From Flavobacterium sp. 1355 (GTDB taxonomy: Bacteria > Bacteroidota > Bacteroidia > Flavobacteriales > Flavobacteriaceae), in the NCBI RefSeq assembly GCF_017833415.1, contig NZ_JAFICC010000011.1, positions 176,782 through 240,781 on the forward strand: a stretch of DNA of 64,000 bases. The letters are read 5' to 3'. A program made the position numbers and the translations under genes. The notes beneath the pieces are model-generated. The model did not search any database. It saw nothing but the letters and a program-made list of their open reading frames with translations, and was not told where the DNA came from. Position 1 is the first letter of the stretch. Each line of letters opens with the position of its first letter. Shown piece by piece: positions 24,975 through 32,965 of this stretch.

Positions 24975-25499
24975 ATGAATTCTTCTAAAATGTGCTATAA
25001 ATCTATATTTGAATTTAAGAAAATACTTTTAAAATTTGTTTATACATTACTTCTGTTAATTTGTGTTCAGGTTCAGGCTCAAGCGACTAAAGACGTGACA
25101 TACGAAAACAATTCAATTGCAATGCAGCTGTATACTAAATGTTTTGATAATTTAAATCAGGGAGCTGCAATATTTGAAAAATACCCCACTTTTAAAAGTA
25201 CAACGTTTTGCTCATTAATGAATTGCATGATGCTATTATCATATAAGGAAAAAGATATTCAGCTGGCAGCAGAAGAAAGATTAAAAGAAATCTCAACTCA
25301 ACTTTACAAAGAAGGTAATCCTGTTTGTTTATTGATGGGCTTAGAAAGTAATTTAATTGTTGAGGAGAAAAACAGGAATTTGAATGATGATAATCATCTG
25401 GTTTATATAAATTTTGCTGATTGTATAGCACCTGATTTTTTGAACAAAGGAGCGGAAATTATAAATAATCAAACAAATTTATTAATCAATAATAATTAA
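24975..25499 (+). CDS. Hypothetical exported protein
   Basis: From the ATG at 24975 the protein has 174 residues, with a hydrophobic signal-like stretch ending in VQAQAT around residue 36. The mature part is mostly helical and contains six cysteines, including the segment TFCSLMNCMMLLS. An upstream TTG at 24936 overlaps the DUF805 gene and would add 13 hydrophilic residues, so I prefer the ATG. I do not recognise a family. It sits 10 bases after DUF805 and is likely part of the PIG-L/SSS operon. Confidence 0.7.
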   Translation: MNSSKMCYKSIFEFKKILLKFVYTLLLLICVQVQAQATKDVTYENNSIAMQLYTKCFDNLNQGAAIFEKYPTFKSTTFCSLMNCMMLLSYKEKDIQLAAEERLKEISTQLYKEGNPVCLLMGLESNLIVEEKNRNLNDDNHLVYINFADCIAPDFLNKGAEIINNQTNLLINNN

Positions 25500-25594
25500 G
25501 ATTGTCATTTCTCCTTTATCAAAACGGCATATTTACTGCTTTTTTGAGATATAATAGTTAAGTAAACATTCTCATTAACTGATTTAAAAATCTT

Positions 25595-25602
25595 TATCTT
25601 TG
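25595..25602 (+). promoter_or_regulatory. -7 element of the MCP-bundle gene
   Basis: TATCTTTG fits TAnnTTTG, 33 bases before the ATG. Confidence 0.45.
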
Positions 25603-25635
25603 AGTAACTAACTATTTTCTCAATAATGCATCGCT

Positions 25636-26265
25636 ATGAAAGATCAAAAAAAATACAGCAACAAAACCAAAGCTGCTTTTGTTTTGCTTATTGTGATGCT
25701 AATTATTCTTTTGGGCAATTTTAATACATTGCAAAACTCCAAAAAAGTCAATGAGAATATAAATGCTATTTACAACGACCGTTTGGTAGTTTCACAATAC
25801 ATTTTTCAATATTCAAAGCAACTTCATTTTATAAAAGCTGAAGCTGAAAAGCTTGATTTGAGTGATAATATTAAGAAAAACGAAATCATCCATACCCTTG
25901 ATATTATTCATACCATTGATGATTTGTATGCTAAGACCGTACTGACAAATAAGGAAAAACAATACTTTGATGCCTTTTTGAGTTCTTGCAAAGAAATAAA
26001 CAAAAAGGTTTCGGATAAAAACTGGAGCAGAATAGCCAGTGCAAGTAATGAAGCGTTAAAAACACTGGAATCCTTATCTCATATTCAAATTGAAGAAGGA
26101 AAATCGAAGCTGGCAACTGCTAATGCTATGTACAGTAAAAACAACAGTTTAGGGCAGCTTCAGATTGCTTTGCTTATTATTTTAGGCGGTATTACTTTCT
26201 ATTTACTGATCGTAAAGAAAGTAAAAAGATCAATTAAGATTCCAGAACCGCCATCTATGAATTAA
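25636..26265 (+). CDS. Membrane protein with MCP four-helix-bundle sensor domain
   Basis: This 209-residue protein has a transmembrane segment at about residues 12-27, a periplasmic all-helical domain of about 150 residues (QNSKKVNENINAIYNDRLVVSQYI), and a second transmembrane segment (LGQLQIALLIILGGITFYLLIV). This is the layout of the ligand-binding part of chemoreceptors. No HAMP, signalling or kinase domain follows, only about 15 cytoplasmic residues. So it would need a partner to signal. A hybrid sensor elsewhere or a purely structural role is possible. Confidence 0.75.
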   Translation: MKDQKKYSNKTKAAFVLLIVMLIILLGNFNTLQNSKKVNENINAIYNDRLVVSQYIFQYSKQLHFIKAEAEKLDLSDNIKKNEIIHTLDIIHTIDDLYAKTVLTNKEKQYFDAFLSSCKEINKKVSDKNWSRIASASNEALKTLESLSHIQIEEGKSKLATANAMYSKNNSLGQLQIALLIILGGITFYLLIVKKVKRSIKIPEPPSMN

Positions 26266-26289
26266 CAAAATCTATAACAGAATTTGTTA
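26263..26289. terminator. Weak hairpin between convergent genes
   Basis: A 7-bp stem TAACAAA/TTTGTTA with a 13-base loop overlaps the DUF1348 gene end. It is the only termination signal visible between the two genes. Confidence 0.3.
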
Positions 26290-26700
26290 TCTCAGTTTTC
26301 TTTCTTCTTCTTTAATTGAAAGATCATTTATGCTGGCAAATCTTTTTTGCATTAAACCATTAGAATCAAATTCCCAGTTTTCATTACCGTAGGCCCTAAA
26401 CCAGTTTCCTTCAACATCCTGATATTCATATTCAAATCGAACTGCTATCCTGTTTTCAGTATGTGCCCAATATTCTTTTTTAAGCTTGTAATTTCTTTCT
26501 TTTTCCCATTTTTGGGTCAGAAATTCGACAATCTCTTCCCTTCCATTTACAAACTGATTTCTGTTTCTCCATTCGCTGTCTCTGGTATAGGCTTTAGAAA
26601 CGCGTTCCGGATCCTGACTGTTCCAGGCATCTTCTGCTAATTGAATTTTTTCTATTGCTGTTTCATACGTAAACGGTGGCAATGGCAGTTTTTGTTCCAT
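26287..26700 (-). CDS. DUF1348 family (SnoaL/NTF2-like) protein
   Basis: A 137-residue cytoplasmic protein with the NTF2-like cone fold. Conserved DUF1348 features visible are [57 protein letters not shown] and the aromatic GNENWEF strand. The molecular function of this family is unknown. It starts 2 bases after the TetR gene stop and is transcribed from the same promoter, so its expression is probably controlled by that repressor. Confidence 0.88.
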   Translation of the reverse strand: MEQKLPLPPFTYETAIEKIQLAEDAWNSQDPERVSKAYTRDSEWRNRNQFVNGREEIVEFLTQKWEKERNYKLKKEYWAHTENRIAVRFEYEYQDVEGNWFRAYGNENWEFDSNGLMQKRFASINDLSIKEEERKLR

Positions 26701-26702
26701 AA

Positions 26703-27239
26703 TTATAAAATTAGAGTTTGAATAATTCTTTTTGTTTTTTCAATAAGTTCATTTGATTTGAACAGCTGGCTTTCGATAATACAGCTTTCAAAAAGTAAAT
26801 ACACATGATCTGATAAAAGATTATCTTTTAAAATTTCTGAAAAGTATGCACGCAGATCAGCTTTATGACTTTGAATTACACTCATAATTTTTACATTATC
26901 TGATTGAATTTCTGATAAAATATTCAGAAAACTGCAGCCTCTGAAATTTTCATTTTTATTCATAAAAATTAAAAAATCAAAAGAAGCCAAAACCTTTGAT
27001 TTTAAATCCTCTTCATTAGCTGTGAATTTTTGCAGTTGCTCAAACCAAAATAAATGGCGCTGTTGTAAAAAAGCAACACACAAATCTTCTTTGGATTTAA
27101 AATGCTGATAAAAACTTGCTTTAGCCACTTTGGCCTCTTCAATAATTTGATTAATACCAGTAGCATTGTAACCTTGTTTATGAAATAATGTAAAAGTTTT
27201 TTCTAAAATTCTTTCTTTTGGCAGCATACTCATAATCAT
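26703..27239 (-). CDS. TetR/AcrR family transcriptional regulator
   Basis: A 178-residue repressor. The helix-turn-helix is complete in [21 protein letters not shown] at about residues 27-47, preceded by [11 protein letters not shown]. The remaining about 130 residues form the ligand-binding part with [14 protein letters not shown] near the dimer core. Two ATG codons lie within the first five residues (27239, 27233) and a third at 27227, so the exact start is open. It is co-transcribed with the DUF1348 gene, whose product it probably controls, and a matching operator sits at its promoter. Confidence 0.92.
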   Translation of the reverse strand: MIMSMLPKERILEKTFTLFHKQGYNATGINQIIEEAKVAKASFYQHFKSKEDLCVAFLQQRHLFWFEQLQKFTANEEDLKSKVLASFDFLIFMNKNENFRGCSFLNILSEIQSDNVKIMSVIQSHKADLRAYFSEILKDNLLSDHVYLLFESCIIESQLFKSNELIEKTKRIIQTLIL

Positions 27240-27248
27240 TTATTTCAA

Positions 27249-27289
27249 CAAATATAGTATTATTTTTCAAAACAAACAGACAGGTCTGT
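27249..27289 (-). promoter_or_regulatory. tetR promoter with inverted-repeat operator
   Basis: On the minus strand the -7 element is TATATTTG (27249-27256). About 20 bases upstream lies ACAGAC-AG-GTCTGT (27276-27289), a perfect 6-bp inverted repeat with a 2-base spacer, as typical for TetR repressors. It overlaps the -33 region, so autorepression is likely. Confidence 0.6.
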
Positions 27290-27327
27290 CTATTTAATTA
27301 TTTTTATTTAAATGTTTAAGTAAAAAG

Positions 27328-27361
27328 CAAAAAAAAATTCCAAAGCCATAAGCTTTGGAAT
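27328..27361 (-). terminator. Terminator of the DUF2911 gene
   Basis: A 10-bp stem (ATTCCAAAGC, loop of 5) is followed on the minus strand by a run of nine T. Confidence 0.85.
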
Positions 27362-27387
27362 CTTGATTTTTATTGAAACTTAAAACC

Positions 27388-28230
27388 TTATCTGCTCCAC
27401 TCAGCGATACTGTCTCTGTTCATTTTTACATAATCCTGGTTGTTTGCGGCTTCAGCAGCAGCTAATGAAATTTTTGCGGTTTCAATTGCTCCTTTTTTGT
27501 CACCTTGTTTTGCCTGAATCAAAGATTTTAATCTTGAAACATAATAAGGCTTGTCAACACTCATATCCAAAGCTTTGTCGATATAAGTTCTGGCGTCTTC
27601 AATGTTTCCGTTTGACTGGAACACGTATTGAGATGCAGCAAAATAGTCATTCCACGTTGGTCCGGCCAATGTTTTTTCAATACTTGCCGTAGCCGTTTTT
27701 GCAGTCGGAACTTCAAATTTCAAAGCAACGTGTGAGTTTTCCCATGCAATTTCAAGAAAAGCAAAATTAGGATCCAGACCATTAATACCGATTGTAAAAG
27801 ACTCAACCGGGGTTGGTAATGCATTTTCTTTTACAGTAGTTCTCAAAGCAACATAGGCATCGTTCCATTTTTCAGGTAATCCCCAGTTGTCTGTAGAAAG
27901 ATAAAATATGATTTCCCAGCTTTCGATTTTAGGAATTGTATAGATTGCATATTTTCCTTTTTTTAATGTTTTACCATCAATCACGACATCATCGCCAAAA
28001 TTAATGATAGTATTTTCGTTAGCTCCGGTTCTCCACAGTTTACCAAACGGAACTAAGTTTCCGAATACTGCTCTGCCTCGTGCGCCCGGTCTAGAGTAAG
28101 TAACTTCTACATCAGTTAACCCAACCGTTTGTTTGATATACGCTTTTGGACTTGCTTGTGGTGTTTTTACCTGTGCTTCAGAAGCAAAAGGTGCCAATAT
28201 GATGGCTAATGCAATAATTATTTTTTTCAT
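27388..28230 (-). CDS. DUF2911 domain-containing exported protein
   Basis: A 280-residue protein with signal peptide MKKIIIALAIILAPFASEA. The DUF2911 domain spans about residues 25-175, with TYSRPGARGRAVFGNLVPFGKLWRTGANENT and the WGLPEKWND and EKGKYAIYTIP-type strands. The C-terminal 80 residues are helical (ARTYIDKALDM, KQGDKKGAIETAKISL), resembling one or two TPR repeats. The family has no assigned reaction. Transcribed alone, with a -7 element TAAATTTG at 28257-28264 on the minus strand and a strong terminator. Confidence 0.9.
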   Translation of the reverse strand: MKKIIIALAIILAPFASEAQVKTPQASPKAYIKQTVGLTDVEVTYSRPGARGRAVFGNLVPFGKLWRTGANENTIINFGDDVVIDGKTLKKGKYAIYTIPKIESWEIIFYLSTDNWGLPEKWNDAYVALRTTVKENALPTPVESFTIGINGLDPNFAFLEIAWENSHVALKFEVPTAKTATASIEKTLAGPTWNDYFAASQYVFQSNGNIEDARTYIDKALDMSVDKPYYVSRLKSLIQAKQGDKKGAIETAKISLAAAEAANNQDYVKMNRDSIAEWSR

Positions 28231-28256
28231 CAGAATTAAGTTTATTTTGTTTTGCT

Positions 28257-28264
28257 CAAATTTA
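28257..28264 (-). promoter_or_regulatory. -7 element of the DUF2911 gene
   Basis: TAAATTTG on the minus strand, 27 bases before the start codon. No -33 TTG at the right distance. Confidence 0.45.
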
Positions 28265-28303
28265 CAAATTCAATAAGGGAACGAATGTTAAATTTAATAT
28301 AAT

Positions 28304-28966
28304 TCAGGGCTGCAGCTGTGATATTTTTTGTGTATTTAATTCATTAAAATGATTAATTACCAAATCGGCATTTGATAAATCCTGCATTTTAGAATTTTGG
28401 CTGTTATATCCTACACAAAACAAACCAGCCGCTTTTGCTGCCTTCACACCATTAGTGCTGTCTTCTATTACAATGCAGTTTTCTTTTGGTGCGACTGATA
28501 ATGAGGCAGCATGAAGAAATATTGCCGGGTCCGGTTTTGATTGTGGAAAATCTTCACCACTCACAATATGTGAAAAATACTGATGCAGACCGAATCTGGT
28601 AAAAACACGTTCAATGGTAACTTTTGAAGCAGAAGAAGCTAATATTAACTGAATTCCGTTTGCGTATAAATCTTTTATCAAATCTTCGACACCTTCCAGC
28701 AGATACAAATCTTCTTTGGTATCAAAAGCATCATTAAATATATTTCTTTTTCTTTGAATAAGATCTTCTATTTCATGTTCTATCGCAGAAAAATGTCCTT
28801 TCAGTGTTTGAAATGTATTTCTGGTAGATAAACCGGTAAAAGAAGTGTACATTTCTTCGGGAACTTCAATATTCAACTCCGAAAATTGTTTGTAATAAGC
28901 ATAACGGTGAACGGGTTCTGTATCTACAATAACACCATCCATATCAAAAATTACTGTTTTAATCAT
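28304..28966 (-). CDS. HAD family phosphatase, beta-phosphoglucomutase-like
   Basis: A 220-residue HAD hydrolase of subfamily IA with a helical cap. Motif I is FDMDGVIVDTEP with Asp8 and Asp10, motif II LASSAS, and motifs III/IV lie in KPDPAIFL and VIEDSTNGVKAAKAAG. The second Asp followed by GVIVDTEPVH and a cap with TGLSTRNTF is the pattern of the beta-phosphoglucomutase/phosphatase group. It could be a sugar-phosphate phosphatase or mutase. The substrate is not determined. It follows tcdA after a 146-base repeat-containing gap. Confidence 0.87.
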   Translation of the reverse strand: MIKTVIFDMDGVIVDTEPVHRYAYYKQFSELNIEVPEEMYTSFTGLSTRNTFQTLKGHFSAIEHEIEDLIQRKRNIFNDAFDTKEDLYLLEGVEDLIKDLYANGIQLILASSASKVTIERVFTRFGLHQYFSHIVSGEDFPQSKPDPAIFLHAASLSVAPKENCIVIEDSTNGVKAAKAAGLFCVGYNSQNSKMQDLSNADLVINHFNELNTQKISQLQP

Positions 28967-29112
28967 TTTTTTTTTAGGTTCTGAGGTTCTGAGTGGTCTA
29001 AGGTTCTAAGGTTTTGTTGCAAGTTCTCTATTAAGCTTTGTCAAAGTTTTTAACTTTGACAAAGCACTTTAAGTAAACCTTAGCAACTTAGAACCTCAGT
29101 ATCTTAGCACCT
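28967..29112. repeat. Intergenic repeat block with palindrome
   Basis: Tandem GGTTCTGA/GGTTCTAAG units (28977-29014) precede a palindrome with arms GCTTTGTCAAAGTT / AACTTTGACAAAGC and a 3-base centre (29035-29065). CTTAG-type units follow (29077-29112). The palindrome is the same element as at 13838-13870 and 41728-41758. Confidence 0.8.
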
Positions 29113-29826
29113 CTATTTTTTAATTAAATATCTAATTACTGTTTCAGCTGCATGCAGACCGAATAGCCCCGGCATATAACTGTTGGTTCCGTAAAATGAT
29201 TTTTTGTAATTTTTACCATCTGTTAATTTCAAACTTTTTTCATCCTGGATTTCCGAAGAAAATACTACTTTCAGTTTGTTGATTTTAAGTTCTCTTAAAC
29301 GTTTACGGATTGTTTTAGAAAAATAACAGTTTATAGTTTTAGAAATATCGGCAACTTTTACTTTAGAGGCCAGCATTTTTCCGCCTGCTCCCATACTGCT
29401 GATAATTTTTACCCTCTGACGTTTTGCTCCCATAATCAAATTTAATTTTGGAGTAATGCTGTCAATACAATCCAAAACGTAATCAAAATCCGGAGTAACA
29501 ATTTCAAAAGCGCGTTCAGGCGACAGGAATTCCTGTATACGGGTTAATTTTAATTCCGGATTAATATCCATCAGGCGGTCACCAACAATCGTAATTTTTG
29601 GCTGGCCAACTGTAGAATGCAAAGCCGGCAATTGTCTGTTTATATTGGTAATATCAACCACATCACCATCTACAATAGTCATATTTCCTACTCCCGCTCT
29701 GGCCAAAAATTCAGCTGCAAATGATCCTACCCCACCCAAACCAACTACCAAAACGTTTGAATTCTGCAGGTTATTTAATCCTTCTTTAGTAAATAAAAGT
29801 TCGGCTCTTTCTGTCCACTCTGCCAT
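29113..29826 (-). CDS. tcdA: TcdA, tRNA threonylcarbamoyladenosine dehydratase
   Basis: A 237-residue E1-like (ThiF/MoeB superfamily) enzyme that uses ATP to cyclise t6A37 to ct6A37 in ANN-decoding tRNAs. The ATP-binding loop GLGGVGSFAAEFLARAGVG starts at about residue 29, followed by VDGDVVDITNINRQ. CIDSITPK and SSMGAGGK follow, and YGTNSYMPGLFGLHAAETVIRYL marks the C-terminal end. The lack of a zinc-binding Cys pair separates it from MoeB and ThiF. It lies downstream of the TatD gene in one direction. Confidence 0.9.
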   Translation of the reverse strand: MAEWTERAELLFTKEGLNNLQNSNVLVVGLGGVGSFAAEFLARAGVGNMTIVDGDVVDITNINRQLPALHSTVGQPKITIVGDRLMDINPELKLTRIQEFLSPERAFEIVTPDFDYVLDCIDSITPKLNLIMGAKRQRVKIISSMGAGGKMLASKVKVADISKTINCYFSKTIRKRLRELKINKLKVVFSSEIQDEKSLKLTDGKNYKKSFYGTNSYMPGLFGLHAAETVIRYLIKK

Positions 29827-29865
29827 ATCTATAATTTTAAATTTGTTTTTGTATCAGGTTTTAAA

Positions 29866-30510
29866 TTATTCAAAAACACTTTTATAATTGCTTGAAATAA
29901 TCTCCTGTAATTCTTTAATATTTATATTTTTATATTCTGAAGCCAAATTATAAACCTGTTCAATTGTTTCTTCTATTGTATCGGTTTCCAGAAAAAAACG
30001 ATCATCGGGAACTTGCTCAAAAACGGTTTTTAGTTCTGGGTTTCTCAGTAAATATTTTCCAAACGAAAGATAAAATCCTTCTTTGATAAGCTGGCCGGCA
30101 ACCTGATCATTTTTAGAAAAACCATGAATAATCATCGGAACCGAAATTTTCATCTTTTTTTTGATGGCAATTACTTCCTGAAAAGCAGCAACGCAATGAA
30201 TTACTACTGGCTTTTTGTATTTTTCGGCCAAAATCAATTGTTTCTCAAAAACAGAAATCTGTAACTCCAACTGCACTTCAATTCTTTTATCCAGACCACA
30301 TTCCCCAATTGCAAGACAATTTTCTGTTTGTAACTTATCTTCTATAATTTTCAGGTCATCATCAATTCTGTCTTCTGTTATATACCAAGGATGAATTCCG
30401 ATTGAATAAAACGGGATCGAAGCCTCAAAATCTTGTGGATATTGGTTCACCAGTTCCAAAACATTCGGCTGGTTTGTCGTTTGATGTGTATGAAAATTAA
30501 AGAATTCCAT
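29866..30510 (-). CDS. TatD family metal-dependent hydrolase
   Basis: A 214-residue TIM-barrel protein. Metal ligands and conserved segments are visible as FHTHQ (His7, His9), GIHPWY, IGECGLDKR, VIHCVAAF, IHGFS and FLETD. TatD-like enzymes act as DNases or as phosphodiesterases in quality control. At 214 residues it is shorter than E. coli TatD (about 260), with a trimmed C-terminus. The start overlaps the stop of DUF1684 by one base (TAATG on the minus strand), so the two are translationally coupled. Confidence 0.9.
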   Translation of the reverse strand: MEFFNFHTHQTTNQPNVLELVNQYPQDFEASIPFYSIGIHPWYITEDRIDDDLKIIEDKLQTENCLAIGECGLDKRIEVQLELQISVFEKQLILAEKYKKPVVIHCVAAFQEVIAIKKKMKISVPMIIHGFSKNDQVAGQLIKEGFYLSFGKYLLRNPELKTVFEQVPDDRFFLETDTIEETIEQVYNLASEYKNINIKELQEIISSNYKSVFE

Positions 30511-31109
30511 TAATGAAACGCTTTTACTCCGGCCTTGATCTCAACTTTCAGGTCGTTTTCTAAAGGAACAAGTGGACATGAATATTTGTGATTATAAGCA
30601 CAATACGGATTATAAGCCTGATTAAAATCAATTGCAATCGTATTCCCTTTTGGAATTTTCAAATCGATATACTTACCGCCTATATAACTTTCTTTTCCGC
30701 TGGTAAGATCAGAAAAGGGCAAAAATAAATGGTCCTTATATTCTTTCTGTTTAGAAAGTTCAATATTTTGGTAAACATTCAATTGACAAGCTGTTCCGTT
30801 TATTTTAAAATATACAGTTCCGTATTTAATATATTTTGGAGTTCTTGTTCCGGTGGTTTTCATTTCAAAAACCTTTTCGTTTTGGGCTTTTACAAATTTT
30901 GCATTGACAAAATATTTACCATCTATGGGATAAAAGTCCAGAGATTTAAATGATTTTAAATCTTCTTCCATTAACGGACTTGTCTTAGCATCAGCATATT
31001 CTGCATTTATTGTTTTCTGAAATTTTTGAGTCTCACTTTTATTAAACTTATTTTGGCTAAAGCCTAAAGCAAAAGTTATTAAGAAAACTATCGTGCCTAT
31101 ATTTTTCAT
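30510..31109 (-). CDS. DUF1684 domain-containing exported protein
   Basis: A 199-residue protein with signal peptide MKNIGTIVFLITFALGFSQ. The DUF1684 core contains YPIDGKYFVNAKFVK, the YIKYGTVYFKINGTACQLNVYQ strand, LFLPFSDLTSGKESYIGGKYIDL and the characteristic YNPYCAYNHKYSCPLVPLEN with its cysteine pair near the C-terminus. Its function is unknown. I start at the ATG at 31109 because it follows a promoter at 31125-31132 by 16 bases and begins with a signal peptide. An in-frame ATG 41 codons upstream lies before that promoter. Confidence 0.88.
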   Translation of the reverse strand: MKNIGTIVFLITFALGFSQNKFNKSETQKFQKTINAEYADAKTSPLMEEDLKSFKSLDFYPIDGKYFVNAKFVKAQNEKVFEMKTTGTRTPKYIKYGTVYFKINGTACQLNVYQNIELSKQKEYKDHLFLPFSDLTSGKESYIGGKYIDLKIPKGNTIAIDFNQAYNPYCAYNHKYSCPLVPLENDLKVEIKAGVKAFH

Positions 31110-31124
31110 GTTCTGGATTTTATG

Positions 31125-31155
31125 CAAAAATAGTTTAAAACTAACAAAGCAGCAA
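31125..31155 (-). promoter_or_regulatory. Promoter of the DUF1684 operon
   Basis: On the minus strand, TTG is followed by 20 bases and TATTTTTG (31125-31132). This is a complete -33/-7 pair for the primary Bacteroidetes sigma factor. Confidence 0.75.
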
Positions 31156-31167
31156 CGGCTCAAAGTG

Positions 31168-31187
31168 ACAAAGTTTTCTAACTTTGT
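31168..31187. repeat. Copy of the CAAAGTT palindrome
   Basis: Arms ACAAAGTT/AACTTTGT with 4 bases between. The right arm contains the -7 element TAACTTTG (31179-31186) of the MFS gene, so here the palindrome doubles as promoter sequence. Confidence 0.5.
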
Positions 31188-31208
31188 TGCAAATAACCGG
31201 AATTTATA

Positions 31209-32426
31209 ATGCTCAAGACTGCTTATACCCAATACATAAATAATTTCAGAGGATTTTCAAGAGAAATCTGGATACTTACACTTGTCACATTTATCAATCG
31301 TGCCGGAACAATGGTACTTCCTTTTTTGTCTAAATATCTAAATGAAGATCTTCATTTTAGTTATGGTGATGTAAGCTGGATAATGGTTTCTTTTGGCTTA
31401 GGATCAATGTTGGGTTCCTGGCTGGGCGGCAAACTTTCAGATAAAATTGGTTTTTATAAAATCATGATTTTCAGTTTGTTTACCAGCGGTGTTTTGCTCT
31501 TTTTCATTCAGTATATAACTTCTTTCTGGGGACTTTGTATTGGCATGTTTGTTTTAATGGTTATTGCCGATATGTTTCGACCAGCCATGTTTGTATCGTT
31601 GGGAGCGTATGCCAAACCCGAAAACAGAACCCGTGCCCTGACATTAGTTCGGTTAGCAGTAAATTTGGGTTTTGCGGCCGGACCTGCTTTTGGCGGACTG
31701 ATTATTATGGGAATTGGTTATAAAGGTCTTTTTTGGGTTGATGGTGCTTCGTGCATTATTTCTATTTTAATTTTTGCCTTATTAGTTAAGGAAAAGAAAA
31801 AAGCAGTTCATGGCGATAAAATGGAAATTCCGGCAGAAATAAAATCGGTTTTTCATGATAAGATATTTTGGGTTTTCTTATTTGTGAGTTTTGTAACGGC
31901 AATGATTTTCTTTCAACTCTTTACAACATTACCGTTATACCATTTTAAGAAGTTTGGTTTAAGCGAGTTTCAAACGGGATTATTAATGACTTTAAACGGA
32001 CTTTTAATTTTTTCGCTGGAAATGCCAACAGTTGGTTTTATGGAAAGAAAAGGTTTTCCTAAAATCAGGATCATTATTCTGGGTTCATTTATAATGGCAT
32101 TAAGTTTCTTTTTATTACTGATTAATGTTTGGGCCGGAATCTTAGTGATTAGCATGATTTGTATTTCGATTGGAGAAATTCTAACATTTCCTTTTTCGAA
32201 TGCTTTTGCATTGAGCCGTGCACCGCGTGGCCAGGAAGGCCGTTATATGGCGCTTTATACCATGAGTTTTAGTCTGGCTCATATTATAAGTACAAAAGTT
32301 GGTTTAGAAATCATAGAAGGATATGGCTATCAGGTCAACTGGTTCTTCATGGCTTCGATCGGAGTTTTTGCAACGCTTTGTTGCTTTTGGATCAAAAATG
32401 CATTAGTTCGGGAAAGAGTTTCTTAA
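31209..32426 (+). CDS. MFS transporter
   Basis: A 405-residue, 12-helix transporter of the major facilitator superfamily. The loop 2-3 signature is GSWLGGKLSDKIGFYKI, and the motif between helices 4 and 5 reads RPAMFVSLGAYAKPENRTRALTLVRLAVNLG. The latter resembles drug-efflux antiporters of the DHA1 type. The substrate is not identifiable. It is divergently arranged to the DUF1684 operon, sharing about 100 bases of promoter region. No terminator was found after it. Confidence 0.88.
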   Translation: MLKTAYTQYINNFRGFSREIWILTLVTFINRAGTMVLPFLSKYLNEDLHFSYGDVSWIMVSFGLGSMLGSWLGGKLSDKIGFYKIMIFSLFTSGVLLFFIQYITSFWGLCIGMFVLMVIADMFRPAMFVSLGAYAKPENRTRALTLVRLAVNLGFAAGPAFGGLIIMGIGYKGLFWVDGASCIISILIFALLVKEKKKAVHGDKMEIPAEIKSVFHDKIFWVFLFVSFVTAMIFFQLFTTLPLYHFKKFGLSEFQTGLLMTLNGLLIFSLEMPTVGFMERKGFPKIRIIILGSFIMALSFFLLLINVWAGILVISMICISIGEILTFPFSNAFALSRAPRGQEGRYMALYTMSFSLAHIISTKVGLEIIEGYGYQVNWFFMASIGVFATLCCFWIKNALVRERVS

Positions 32427-32518
32427 AATCTAATTATTTTATAAAATATTCATTTTCAATTTATTAACTTTAAATTGAAATATTTCCCTATGCCCAAAAC
32501 TGATTCTAAACGTAAATT

Positions 32519-32573
32519 TTAGTTAAATAACTATTTTTATAGTTGCGTAACTAAAAAAATAGTTGTAGGTTTG
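32519..32573 (+). promoter_or_regulatory. Promoter covered by BlaI-type dyads
   Basis: Two inverted repeats, AACTA-N6-TAGTT at 32529-32544 and 32549-32564, are 20 bp apart. A third half-site pair (TAGTT-N4-AACTA) overlaps on the left. The promoter itself is TTG (32543-32545), 20 bases, then TAGGTTTG (32566-32573). The dyads therefore lie on the -33 element and in the spacer, as expected for repression by the BlaI protein encoded 17 bases downstream. Confidence 0.75.
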
Positions 32574-32590
32574 AATTAAAATTAGAAGAC

Positions 32591-32959
32591 ATGCAAAAGT
32601 TAACAAACAAGGAAGAAGAAATCATGATGATTTTATGGAAGCTGAAAAAAGCTTTTGTAAAAGAAATCCAAGCCGAAATAAAAGAAGATCAGCCTCATTA
32701 TAATACGTTATCGACAATAGTACGTAATCTTGAAGAGAAAGGATATGTAGGCCATAATGCATTTGGAAACACGCATCAGTACTTTCCTGTTGTCAAAATA
32801 GAAGATTACAGAAAAGGGTTTATGAAAACAGCAATTGATAACTATTTTAATAGCTCCTATAAAAGTATGGTTTCGTTTTTTGCTAAAGAAGAAAAAATCT
32901 CAGCAGACGAATTGCGCGAGATCTTATCTATGATCGAAAATAAAGACAAAGAAAAATAA
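32591..32959 (+). CDS. BlaI/MecI/CopY family repressor, copy 1
   Basis: A 122-residue winged-helix repressor. The first helices (TNKEEEIMMILWKLKKAFVKEIQAEI) and the recognition/wing region (HYNTLSTIVRNLEEKGYVGH) are complete, and the C-terminal about 50 residues form the dimerisation part (YFNSSYKSMVSFFAKEEKISADELREIL). In beta-lactamase and methicillin resistance the repressor is cleaved by a membrane peptidase such as BlaR1. Here the neighbour is an M56 peptidase, so the same logic is expected, with an unknown signal. The ATG lies about 10 bases from the predicted transcription start. Confidence 0.93.
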   Translation: MQKLTNKEEEIMMILWKLKKAFVKEIQAEIKEDQPHYNTLSTIVRNLEEKGYVGHNAFGNTHQYFPVVKIEDYRKGFMKTAIDNYFNSSYKSMVSFFAKEEKISADELREILSMIENKDKEK

Positions 32960-32965
32960 TTGGTT

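Noticed and set aside
31110..31232. Upstream ATG extension of the DUF1684 protein
   Set aside because: It lies before a complete -33/-7 promoter and adds a non-conserved leader ahead of a good signal peptide.
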